A DNA stretch of 64,000 nt from Clostridia bacterium. Lineage in GTDB: Bacteria > Bacillota > Clostridia > Peptostreptococcales > Acidaminobacteraceae. Both the position numbers and the translations under genes were made by a program. The stretch is from contig JAGYOH010000009.1 in assembly GCA_018399635.1 (NCBI GenBank), forward strand, positions 1-64,000. The letters run 5' to 3'. Positions 1-8,300 of this stretch are shown one piece after another. The stretch's first letter is position 1, and each line of letters begins with the position of its first letter. The notes beneath the pieces were generated by a model. It worked only from the letters and a program-made list of their open reading frames with translations, searched no databases and was not told the origin of the DNA.

Positions 1-122
1 ATAAACATTTCGTCAATGCAACGGCAAGCCCATCGTTGCATTTGTCGTTGCATTTTATAGCGATTTATTAATTGTTGTTGCGCATCGCTCTGCAACGAGA
101 AAAATGTGAACTTCAAGAAAAC
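1..122. other. AT-rich segment with repeated TGCAACG words
   Basis: This stretch is visibly richer in A+T than the neighbouring genes. The word TGCAACG or its complement CGTTGCA occurs at 17-23, 34-40, 46-52 and 91-97. No gene is apparent. It could be the edge of a decayed mobile element or an ordinary intergenic region. Confidence 0.35.
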
Positions 123-143
123 GGTGCCGGGCACGGACATTCG
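123..143. repeat. REP-like repeat, copy 1
   Basis: The core GTGCCGGGCAC is an inverted repeat (GTGCC/GGCAC around one G) followed by GGACATTCG. Related copies lie at 14019-14044 and 20531-20567. It directly abuts the broken coding fragment that follows, as if the repeat had replaced the upstream part of that gene. Confidence 0.6.
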
Positions 144-265
144 AGGAGGTCCTCAAAAAAGAAATGGTCTACACCGGGGGCGGGGATGACCGGTCTCTGC
201 TCAAGATGGCCCCGGAGGAGATCCTCAAGGCCTCGGGCGCCCTGGTGGTGAAAATCCGGGAATAG
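143..265 (+). pseudogene. C-terminal fragment of an unrecognised protein
   Basis: From 143 the frame reads about 40 residues with codon usage like the neighbouring genes (GAG, CTC, AAG, GCC, GTG) and ends at TAG 263-265. The peptide includes LLKMAPEEILKASGALVV. The same frame meets a stop at 107-109, and the reading before 143 is just the repeat sequence, so no start codon or N-terminal domain remains. It is probably the tail of a gene whose 5' part was lost next to the repeat. I do not recognise the family. Confidence 0.45.
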
Positions 266-342
266 TCCCGGAGGATTTTTGTCGCTATGGGTAGGATTGT
301 GTATTTTTGAAAAAAGGGCTACTCAAGGCCTTGCGGGTCGGG

Positions 343-348
343 TATAAT
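343..348 (+). promoter_or_regulatory. -10 box for the DUF3870 gene
   Basis: TATAAT at 343-348 lies 32 bases before the proposed TTG start, with the ribosome site GGAGGTG at 359-365 in between. No good -35 box is seen at the expected distance. Confidence 0.45.
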
Positions 349-374
349 GGCTGTGAATGGAGGTGTTTTATTTC

Positions 375-710
375 TTGAAGGAAATCAAAACCGTATACTT
401 CATTTCATATGCAAAACTTCCAAACAACACATCGGCGGGAGCCCTCCTGGATTACATCGGTCTTGGTCTCTACATCAACTATGAGACCGGGGTCATCGAG
501 GACGTGGCCATCACCCTGCTGACGGATGAGGCCAAGGTCTACCTCAAGGACCTCATGGTGGGATTCAACCTCCATGAAAGCCCCCTGGAGGACCTCGTGA
601 AACGGATTGAATTCCACTATCACGGGATGAGTCAGAAGGCCATCATAGTGGTGTTGAAAGCGGTGTATGAAAGATATTGTCATTGGAAAAAGGAAAATCT
701 CACGATTTAA
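375..710 (+). CDS. DUF3870 domain-containing protein
   Basis: This small protein of 111 aa has the pattern of the DUF3870 family: an N-terminal strand with FISYAKLPNNTSAG, then IGLGLYINYETGVIEDV, and a C-terminal helix SQKAIIVVLKAVYERY. The function of the family is not known. The TTG at 375 is preferred because GGAGGTG at 359-365 sits 9 bases upstream; an ATG at 357 overlaps that ribosome site. A terminator-type hairpin follows at 748. From what I know of the family it occurs in anaerobes that ferment amino acids, which would suit the aminotransferase/BKACE pair downstream, but a functional link is inference. Confidence 0.75.
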   Translation: MKEIKTVYFISYAKLPNNTSAGALLDYIGLGLYINYETGVIEDVAITLLTDEAKVYLKDLMVGFNLHESPLEDLVKRIEFHYHGMSQKAIIVVLKAVYERYCHWKKENLTI

Positions 711-716
711 CAGTCG

Positions 717-776
717 GTTCTTGAAAAACAAGAACAAAGATGATTAGGTCAGTGCTTTATTTAGCGCTGACTTTTT
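717..776 (+). terminator. Two hairpins, the second with a U-run, in the aminotransferase leader
   Basis: GTTCTTG/CAAGAAC (717-735, A5 loop) is followed by GTCAGTGCT/AGCGCTGAC (748-771) and five T. The T-run ends only seven bases before the ribosome site of the aminotransferase, and no promoter fits between them. It is therefore either a simple terminator of the DUF3870 transcript or an attenuator controlling read-through. Confidence 0.65.
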
Positions 777-797
777 ATTATGGGGAGGGAAAATATC

Positions 798-2165
798 ATG
801 AGTCAGAACAAGGCACCAAAGAACCACGTCTTCTACCGGAATCAAAACTGGCATTACCCGAAGATCACCCACGGCAAGGGCATCTTCCTCTACGACGACA
901 CGGGCAAGGACTACATCGACGGCTGTTCCGGGTCGGCGGTGGCCAACCTGGGCCACGGCAATGAAGAAATCGCCGAGGTGGCCAGGCAACAGATCGAGGC
1001 CGTGGCCTTCACCCATCTGTCCAGGTTCACGGCGGATCCCATCGAAAAGGCCTGTGAGAAGATCGCCTCCTGGGCCCCGGAGGGTCTCAACCACGTCTAC
1101 CTGGTTTCCGGAGGCTCCGAGGCGGTGGAAACCGCCATCAAGATGGCCCGGCAGTACTATGTGGAGCGGGACGGCGAAAAGACCGGCAAGTCCAAAGTCA
1201 TCTCCAAGTGGAATTCCTACCACGGGTCCACCCTGGGGGCCCTGGCCCTTACGGGAATTCCCGGCCGCCGAAGGATCTACGCCTCCATGCTCATGGATTT
1301 CCCCAAGATCAACCAGTTCTACCACTACCGCAATCCCTACAATGCCAAGACCCTCTACGAGACCAGCGTCTTCGCCGCCAGGGAACTCGAACACACCATC
1401 CAGATGGAGGGGGCTGAAAACATCGCGGCCTTCCTGACGGAGCCGGTGGTGGGCAGCGCCGCACCGGGCGTCCATCCCGACAAGGTCTACTTTGAAATGG
1501 TGAGGGAGATCTGCGACCGCTACGATATCCTCCTCATCGTCGACGAGGTCATGGCGGGCTTCGGCCGGACCGGCAGGCGCCTCGCCTCCGACCACTTCGA
1601 CCTGAGGGCCGACATCGTGGTGGCGGCCAAGGGCATGAGCGCCGGCTACACCCCCATGGGAGCCGCCATCGCTTCGGATGAGATTTTCGACACCATCATG
1701 GTCAAGGGGTCGGGAAAATTCGTCCACGGCCACACCTACGCCAGCAATCCCCTGTCCTCGGCGATTTCCGCCAAGGTCATCGAGATCATGGAAAGAGACC
1801 GGATCATCGAGGAGGGCCAGGCGGTTTCAGAGCACTACGTCAAGGGGCTTGAAGCCTTCAACGACTACTCCTTCGTGGGGGACATCCGGGGTCTGGGCTT
1901 CATGCACGGCATTGAATTCGTCAAAAACAAGGAGACCAAGGAACCCTTCGGCAAGGGAGAGAACTTCGCCGGCAGGCTGACCAGCGCCTGTCTGGATGCG
2001 GGCCTGGTGGTCTACCCCGGCACCGGCAGCGTGGACGGGGTCCTGGGCGACCACATCCTCCTGGCTCCCCCCATCAACATCACCCTGGCGGAGACCGACC
2101 AGATGCTCGGCCGCATGCACGCGGGTTTCCAGACCATTGAAAAAATGCTCAAGGAGGACAAATAA
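798..2165 (+). CDS. Class III PLP-dependent aminotransferase
   Basis: Fold-type I, class III (omega-amino acid/aspartate family) aminotransferase of 455 aa. Landmarks are LVSGGSEAVETAIKMAR near residue 110, DEVMAGFGRTGR near 245 (Asp binding the pyridine nitrogen), and VVAAKGMSAGYTPMGA with the likely Schiff-base lysine. The start at 798 is chosen because GGGAGG at 783-788 is 9 bases upstream; an ATG at 780 precedes that site. The stop overlaps the start of the next gene (TAATG), so the two are translationally coupled. Since the partner belongs to the beta-keto acid cleavage family, a likely job is to convert a beta-amino acid to a beta-keto acid with pyruvate or 2-oxoglutarate as acceptor. 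The exact substrate cannot be read from sequence. Confidence 0.85.
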   Translation: MSQNKAPKNHVFYRNQNWHYPKITHGKGIFLYDDTGKDYIDGCSGSAVANLGHGNEEIAEVARQQIEAVAFTHLSRFTADPIEKACEKIASWAPEGLNHVYLVSGGSEAVETAIKMARQYYVERDGEKTGKSKVISKWNSYHGSTLGALALTGIPGRRRIYASMLMDFPKINQFYHYRNPYNAKTLYETSVFAARELEHTIQMEGAENIAAFLTEPVVGSAAPGVHPDKVYFEMVREICDRYDILLIVDEVMAGFGRTGRRLASDHFDLRADIVVAAKGMSAGYTPMGAAIASDEIFDTIMVKGSGKFVHGHTYASNPLSSAISAKVIEIMERDRIIEEGQAVSEHYVKGLEAFNDYSFVGDIRGLGFMHGIEFVKNKETKEPFGKGENFAGRLTSACLDAGLVVYPGTGSVDGVLGDHILLAPPINITLAETDQMLGRMHAGFQTIEKMLKEDK

Positions 2166-2980
2166 TGGACAAGCTCATCATCACCATCGCCCCTACGGGA
2201 AACGTGCCCACCCGGGCCCTGACCCCCCATGCGGCGGTGACGCCGGAGAAAATCATGGAGGACCTGAAGGCCTGCCAGGCGGCGGGAGCCAGTGTCGCCC
2301 ACATCCACGCCAGAACTGAAGAGGAGATTCCCACCTCTGAGAGAAAGTATTTTGAAGTCCTCGACCGCCTCTACGACGAGGCGGGACTGACCATGATCAA
2401 GCAGTTTTCCACCGGGGCCCGGGGAGGCGGGGTGGATGATCCCGAGTACCGGGGTCAGATGATCGACCTGAAGCCGGAGATGGCCTCCCTGGCCACGGGG
2501 TCCAGCAACTTCGCCAACATGGTGAATGCCAACAGTCCCCAGCTGGTCAGGGAACTGGCCCTCAAGATGAAGGCCAAGGGGGTCAAGCCCGAGCTTGAAA
2601 TTTTCGATGCCGCCATGATTTCCCAGGCCACCTTCCTTCACAAGAAGGGCATTCTCGAGGGCCCCCTGCATTTCAACCTGGTGTTGAACGTGCCCGGATC
2701 CCTCCCCGGCACCCCCAGGAATCTCATGTTCCTCATCGACAACCTGCCCGAGGGGTCCACCTTCAGTGTGACCGGGGTGGGGAAAAGCCATCTGCAGCTG
2801 CTGACCATGGTCATCGCCCTGGGAGGCCATGTGAGGACGGGCCTTGAGGACGTGATCGAACTGGAGGGCCGTCAGGTCTCCAACCTGGAACTGGTGGAGC
2901 GGATCGCCGGCATCGCCAGGGCCTACGGCAGACCCCTGGCGACTCCGGAGGAGGCCAGGGCCCTGCTCAGCCTGCAATAG
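2165..2980 (+). CDS. BKACE-family beta-keto acid cleavage enzyme
   Basis: TIM-barrel Zn enzyme of the BKACE family (DUF849), 271 aa. Family members condense a beta-keto acid with acetyl-CoA and release acetoacetate plus a new acyl-CoA. The metal-binding HIHAR motif is present (His46, His48) together with the C-terminal VRTGLEDV segment (Arg224, Glu228), matching the Zn and catalytic positions of Kce. It differs from the second copy at 52251 in the substrate loops (STGARGGG against STGGAVWHS), so the substrates probably differ. It overlaps the aminotransferase by one base and has GGAGG at 2154-2158. The pair looks like a short amino-acid degradation route; whether it handles 3-keto-5-aminohexanoate or another beta-keto acid is open. 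Confidence 0.85.
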   Translation: MDKLIITIAPTGNVPTRALTPHAAVTPEKIMEDLKACQAAGASVAHIHARTEEEIPTSERKYFEVLDRLYDEAGLTMIKQFSTGARGGGVDDPEYRGQMIDLKPEMASLATGSSNFANMVNANSPQLVRELALKMKAKGVKPELEIFDAAMISQATFLHKKGILEGPLHFNLVLNVPGSLPGTPRNLMFLIDNLPEGSTFSVTGVGKSHLQLLTMVIALGGHVRTGLEDVIELEGRQVSNLELVERIAGIARAYGRPLATPEEARALLSLQ

Positions 2981-3079
2981 GGCGGCGGATGTTTTTTTCG
3001 TGACAGATTCAAGAATTCTTTTTGGATTTTCCCCGCCTGTGTTACAATGACAGGGAAAAGAAAAGGAGGAATCACGCCC

Positions 3080-4027
3080 ATGAAAAAACACCTTTTGATC
3101 ATACTGGCCGGCCTGCTGGTCCTTGGCGGTCCCCCCGCCTACGGGGAGACCGTGGATTACGGCCGGGAGCTTTACGAATATGACCTGATCCAGGGGGACC
3201 AGGCGGGGAATCTCATGGCCGACCGTGTCCTGAGCCGGCAGGAGATGATGGTGGTTCTCGCCAGACTCTTCGGCGAGGAGGAGACGGCCGGGAGCCTGAC
3301 CCTGAGAGCCACCTTCACCGATGTGGCCCCCGACAGCTACTATGCCCCCTATATCGCCTACGCCCAGGGGCGGGGCTGGACCACGGGGTACCCGGAGGGC
3401 ACCTTCGGCCCCGAGGAATCCCTGGAGGCGGTTCAGGCCGGTGCCTTCCTGCTCAGGGCCCTGGGTTACGCCTCCGGTGAGGACTTCGCCTACGAGGACA
3501 GCCTGGTCTTCCTGCAAAGCCTGGGACTGGTCCTGGACGGGGATTTCACAGACCCCTCCGCCGTCAAGCGGGGCGAGGTCTTTGAGATGATCTACAAGGC
3601 CCTCTACCTCGAAAGCAAAGAGGCCGGCCTGCTGGGCGTGTCTCTGGGGCTCTTCGAGGCCCCCCGGCCCGTGGAAGACCCGGTGGCGGTCATCACCCCC
3701 GGCGATGACGAGGAAGAGGAAGAAGACCTTTTTGTCACGGTTTACGGCGCCACCACCGCCACCACCATTGAAATCATCATTGACTATCAAGAGACCATCG
3801 CTGCGGATTCCGTCAGTCTCGACACCTACGCCGTAGGGGGCGGAGACTACACCGTCACGGCGGTGTCGGTGGAGGGCGGGACCATCATCCTGACCGTGGA
3901 CAACCCCGAGGGGGACGACCTCGAGGGGGAGAGCCTGATCCAGATTTCCCCGGTGAGGGACCTTGCCGGCAATCTTGGTGAAGGCCTCGAGGCCACCATC
4001 AAGGGTGAGCCGCCGCTGGAGGACTAG
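3080..4027 (+). CDS. Short SLH-domain secreted protein
   Basis: Secreted protein of 315 aa with a signal peptide (residues 1-22, ending AYG) and three SLH repeats (about 28-200). The repeats are recognisable by SRQEMMVVLARLFG, FTDVAPDSYYAPYIAYAQ and GTFGPEESLEAVQAGAFLLRALGY (the last given in part). SLH repeats anchor proteins to secondary cell-wall polymers. After an acidic linker (DDEEEEEDL) comes one Ig-like module (about 243-305) containing VSLDTYAVGGGDYTV and PVRDLAGN, the same module that ends the long S-layer proteins at 11166, 14278 and 25178. It is like one of those proteins with the whole middle removed. Start: AAAGGAGG at 3062-3069, 10 bases upstream. TACAAT at 3043-3048 is a possible -10. 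Confidence 0.85.
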   Translation: MKKHLLIILAGLLVLGGPPAYGETVDYGRELYEYDLIQGDQAGNLMADRVLSRQEMMVVLARLFGEEETAGSLTLRATFTDVAPDSYYAPYIAYAQGRGWTTGYPEGTFGPEESLEAVQAGAFLLRALGYASGEDFAYEDSLVFLQSLGLVLDGDFTDPSAVKRGEVFEMIYKALYLESKEAGLLGVSLGLFEAPRPVEDPVAVITPGDDEEEEEDLFVTVYGATTATTIEIIIDYQETIAADSVSLDTYAVGGGDYTVTAVSVEGGTIILTVDNPEGDDLEGESLIQISPVRDLAGNLGEGLEATIKGEPPLED

Positions 4028-4050
4028 GACCTGAAAAACGCACCAACCCA

Positions 4051-4088
4051 AAAGACCCTGAATGTGAAAACATTCAGGGTCTTTATTT
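4051..4088 (+). terminator. Rho-independent terminator after the short SLH gene
   Basis: A 15-bp perfect stem AAAGACCCTGAATGT/ACATTCAGGGTCTTT with a GAAA loop (4051-4084) is followed by ATTTTAG, 23 bases after the stop codon. Confidence 0.9.
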
Positions 4089-4278
4089 TAGCAGTGCTGG
4101 AGGGGGGATTGCCATGACGGGGGTTTGTGACTGCAGCCGGTGATTCAAAAGAAAGTATCGATAAGTTCAAGAGCCCTCTCCAGGGGATTTTTGTAACATC
4201 CCCCTTCCCGGGTTCCAAAAAATGGTAATAAATGGTAATATGGGACTGATCAAACATTCAGGAAAGGAGGATGATGGG

Positions 4279-5163
4279 ATGTCATTCAAGGTATCATCGA
4301 CGGGAATCTACCATATGGTCTTCGGGGCCGTGGGATCGAAGGGGTTGTTCCTCGACCGGGAGGATTACAAGGAGTTCATGAAGATTCTCAGGCTCTACAA
4401 GGACCACCTCGGGGTGAAGCTTCTGGGCTACGCCCTCACTCCCCGGGTGGTCCATCTGGTGATCCAGTGCGAGGGGGGCGGGCCAGAGGCCTTCGCCGCC
4501 GTAGTGAAGCGGACCTATTCGGATTACTACTACCGGCGGTACTTCAGCCGGGAGCTTTTCCACCACCAGAGCAGGATCCGGGCGGTGACCTTCTACAGGG
4601 ATTTCATGGAGCTCTACCGGTACTTACATAAGCAGGGGATCAACTCCCTCAAGCGGTTTGAACGCTACGGGGCGGAGAAGAAGGATCCCTACCTTGACGC
4701 GGAATACGTCTTCAGCGCCTTCGGCAACAACCTGGCCCAGGGAAAGCGGGAACTGGAGAAAATCTCCGTCATGGAAAACCAGGAGGACTACGCGGTGCAG
4801 ATGAAGTCCCTGGAGTTCTTTCCCGAGGACAAGAGGACCCTCAGGGTCAAGAGGGCCCGGGAATTTCTCGACCGGTACCTGGCGGAAAAGGGGATCACCC
4901 TCCATGAACTGGATCTGGAGGATTATCGGGAGGAAAAACTCAGACTGGTCCGGTCTTTCAGGGAAAAGACGGACCTCAGTTATCGGGATATCGGACAGAC
5001 CCTGGGGTCAAGTCACACCACGGTGATCCGATTATACAAGGAGGCCCATGAACGAGATTTCAGGCGCAGTATTCGTCGGCAGTCTGCTGCTGATGCCCAG
5101 GGATTTGATCCAGGAGAAGCATTACTGCCATCACTTGGCTCCCTGGATCACGGTCAAGCCTAG
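4279..5163 (+). CDS. Degenerate RAYT-like (Y1 transposase) protein with DnaA-type C-terminal domain
   Basis: 294 aa. The N-terminal third resembles REP-associated tyrosine transposases (IS200-like Y1 family): STGIYHMVFG, LFLDREDYKEFMKIL, then YALTPRVVHLVI where active members have a HUH motif as in NHIHLL. Here only the second His remains, the first being Val. The later YRYLHKQG segment corresponds to the YIHxNPV region. The C-terminus (about 230-265) has LSYRDIGQTLGSSHTTVI, the helix-turn-helix signature of the DnaA C-terminal domain, known in some RAYT proteins. Start: AAGGAGG at 4264-4270, 8 bases before ATG 4279. Loss of the HUH histidine suggests no transposase activity, perhaps a retained DNA-binding role. 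The last 40 or so codons overlap another reading frame (5048-5392) that looks more like true coding, so the real C-terminus may be shorter or frameshifted. Confidence 0.7.
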   Translation: MSFKVSSTGIYHMVFGAVGSKGLFLDREDYKEFMKILRLYKDHLGVKLLGYALTPRVVHLVIQCEGGGPEAFAAVVKRTYSDYYYRRYFSRELFHHQSRIRAVTFYRDFMELYRYLHKQGINSLKRFERYGAEKKDPYLDAEYVFSAFGNNLAQGKRELEKISVMENQEDYAVQMKSLEFFPEDKRTLRVKRAREFLDRYLAEKGITLHELDLEDYREEKLRLVRSFREKTDLSYRDIGQTLGSSHTTVIRLYKEAHERDFRRSIRRQSAADAQGFDPGEALLPSLGSLDHGQA

Positions 5164-5392
5164 GGAGGTGGTCCTGGACTACCGGGAGGGGATGAATCCC
5201 GGACTTCTCCACTGGTGGCTGGAGGGGATCTATCGGGAGGAGACGGATTTCGTCATGGCGGTGCTGCAGTCGGAATTCCAGAGTCCCGCCCCGGTTTCAA
5301 GGGCCACGACCCTCAGGATGTCCGGAGGAGACCTGAGTTTTCTCAGAGAAGGGATGACAAGAACCCTGGTGATCAAAAGGAGGGACCCATGA
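5048..5392 (+). CDS. Hypothetical protein coupled to the large secreted protein
   Basis: 114 aa with no family that I recognise. It overlaps the end of the RAYT-like gene by 116 bases in another frame. Codon use from about 5100 on (GAG, GTG, GTC, CTG, CGG, TAC) is typical of neighbouring genes, and it ends in an ATGA overlap with the start of the next gene, which favours it being real. AAGGAGG at 5038-5044 lies only 3 bases before the ATG, which is too close, so initiation may be weak or elsewhere. The protein is soluble, with W-rich LLHWWLEGIYREETDF in its middle and a basic end. It could also be the true C-terminal continuation of the upstream gene after a frameshift. Confidence 0.5.
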   Translation: MNEISGAVFVGSLLLMPRDLIQEKHYCHHLAPWITVKPREVVLDYREGMNPGLLHWWLEGIYREETDFVMAVLQSEFQSPAPVSRATTLRMSGGDLSFLREGMTRTLVIKRRDP

Positions 5393-8300
5393 AAAGGCTG
5401 ATGGCACTGATTCTGATTTTATTTTTGGCATTCGGGGCTTCTTCGGGGGTCCTGGCACTGACCCTCAAGGGGCTTGACTTGAATGAAGCCCTCTTGAGGG
5501 ACAAGGGGATCCGGGTCTACGGAGAGCCCGGGGACATCCCCTACAATGAATTCGTTCCGGTGGCGAGGGGCTACTACACCTATCAGGGCCGGGAGGGGGA
5601 ATTCCGCTACCACGGCTTCGACGGCGGCTTCAACCCCTTCACCAACCGGGAATTTCCCAATGACGCCGACAGTTACCGGGCCCTTTCCATGAAAAACTGG
5701 CTCAAGGAGGGCTGGCTGACCCGGGGCTTTTCCCCCGACCCCTTTCAAAGCTACCTGAGGGGGGAGAGGGGGCTGGCCGCGGACTTTCTCAAGGAGGCCT
5801 ACGAGGGAATGCTTCCCTTTGAAATCTACAAGGAGGGGCCGGTTTACGACTATCTCTATATCTCGGACTTTCCCACCCTCTACGGGCCGGGTCAGGGGAT
5901 TCTCTGGCATGAAACCGGTAGCGGTTTCTGGTACCAGAGTTTCAGTCTGGGAGCCCTTGAGGCGAAACTGGCCACCCCGGGGGAGGTGACCTTCATCGCC
6001 ATCGAGGAGAAGGCCTACGATCTGGGAGACCTGTCCAAGGGCCTCGAAGTGACCCTCCACGGCCGGCTCCTGGATGAAGAGGCCTTCACTTCCCCGGTCC
6101 TCGGGGCCCTCCACTACACCCGGGAGGACATCGAAGACCTGACCTTCACCCTGGGGGACCAGACCCGGACCCTGCCCCCCAATGATCTGGCCAACAGCGG
6201 CCTGGTCACCTTCAGACTGCCTCTGAGCCCCCTGGACATGGCAGCGGGGGAGGTGGCCCTGACGGGGGCCTTCAGGGTCAACTACCGGGACGGCAGCCAC
6301 TCACCCTGGTTCACCCGGGAGGTCCGCTACGGCCTCGACCAGACCTCGGGCTATCTCCAGTCCTGTTTCAATGTGGGTCCTGTGGCGAAGACCAGTGACC
6401 TGACCCTGGAGGACATCGCCTACCATGATCTGTCAAAGGGGGATATCGATTTCTACACCATCACCCTGGCCTCGGTGAAGGAAACCGTCAGCTATGACCT
6501 GCTGCCGGCGGGAATCGACTTCACGGTGAAGAACCTGATCCACGACTATGTGCAGCGCAATGACTTCGAGGTCACGGATTCCTTTCACCTGACCCAGCAG
6601 GTCACGGGGGACCTGGGGACCTCGACCTTCACCCGGGAGGTCGGCTTCCTTCAAAGGGAGACGGGCCTGGACCTCGAATTCATCCTGCCTGAGTCCGTCT
6701 ACGACCTGCAGGCCATCGAGGCGAAAAATCTCACCCCCCTGGCAGAGGTGGTGGAAAAGAAGGTCACCCTGGGGGGAGAAGAGTTGGATTTTGACGCCTT
6801 TTTCAGGGGGGGAGTCGTCTACGGGGAGGTGGCCGAGGATGAGCTGGTGGCGGTGGCGGTGACCCTCAAGACGGCCCCGGGGACCGTCTATACCTATCAG
6901 GACTGGATCCTGGTCAAGTCCACGGTGCCGACGGTGAATTTCCAGCCTGAAGAAAAGGCGGTGGAGGGCCGGTGGGTCCGGTTCGTGGACAGGGGAGGCC
7001 GGGAGGCCCTCAACCGGGATTTTCCCGTCACCTACGCCTTCCAGGCCGGGGACCTTGAGATTCGAGAAAACGACCAGGGCTTCGAGGTCCTGGCCGGGAC
7101 CCCCGGTGTCCACACCCTCAGGGTGACGGCAAAGAGCGACATCAACGCCGCCACCCGGGAATACCGGCTGCCGGTGGCGGAGGACCAGCCCCCGGGAATC
7201 TATGTCAACCTCTATTCGGACCAGATTTTCAGGGGGGACCCCCTCCTGCTGGAATCGGCCTTTGTCAGTCTGGACGGGGACATGATCGAGGACACCGAGA
7301 TGATCATTGAAAAGGATCCCGAGGGGGACGGGACCTACGTCTATGACGGGGTCTACGACCCGGAGCGGCTTTTTGAGAGCCTGGGGGACTACCGCCTGGT
7401 GGTCCGGGCCAGTGAGGACCGGGAGTCTGCCGAGGTCCTCCGCCCCTTCAAGGTGGACAACCGCATGCCCATCACCACCCTGTCCCTGGTGGAGGCGACG
7501 CCGCCCCCCCGGGTGGACCTGGTCCTGGTGGGGGAGGAGGAGGGGCTGCCTCCGGCGGGGGAGATCGAGGAGACCCTCAGGCAGCGGGGCTATGAGGCCA
7601 GGGTGGCTTACTTCGATCCTGCCCCGGTGACGGACACCCGGACGGTGACCCGGGACCTGAGGACCGGCAGGGATGAACCGCCTCCGAGTCTGGATTTCAG
7701 TGAAGAGGGCTACCGGGGCACTCTGACCCTGAACCAGGTCCAGGACCTCGGCGCCTACGAGGAGGAGGGGCATTACGCCTACCGCACCTCCTGCAAGTCG
7801 GTGCCGGTCTATTCCCGGGTCCGGGGCTGTGACATCTGCGGCACCTATTACAATGCCCTGGGCCACAAGTTCTGCAAGTTCTGCATGGTGGTGACGGGGA
7901 CCACCACCCAGTGCACCCGGAAGAAATACTGGGTTTCGCAAATGGTCTGGCATCCGGATTACCTGGGCACCTATTCCGGAGAGGTGACCGGGACCTTCAC
8001 CAGGGAATACGTGGACGGCTTCCGGGAGGGGGCCCGGACCAGGATGCTGCTGCTGGAGGGGGTGGATCCCGGTCCCTGGGAGACCAGGGCCCACGAGGTC
8101 CTGTCGGTGGCCGGGGAGGATGTCCTGGCGGTCATCGAGGCCCTTTATCCCCGGGAGGAGGCGGCCATGACCACGGTCCTGGCGGGGGAGGCCTTCGACC
8201 TCAGCTACGGCAACCATGATGCCGAGGGAGACCCCGTCGTCAGGGAAGAATTCATGGTCCGCCATGATCCCGGCATTTTCGACAATCCATCGGAAAGGGA

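Noticed and set aside
780-800. Aminotransferase start at 780
   Set aside because: The ribosome site GGGAGG lies after this ATG and fits the ATG at 798.
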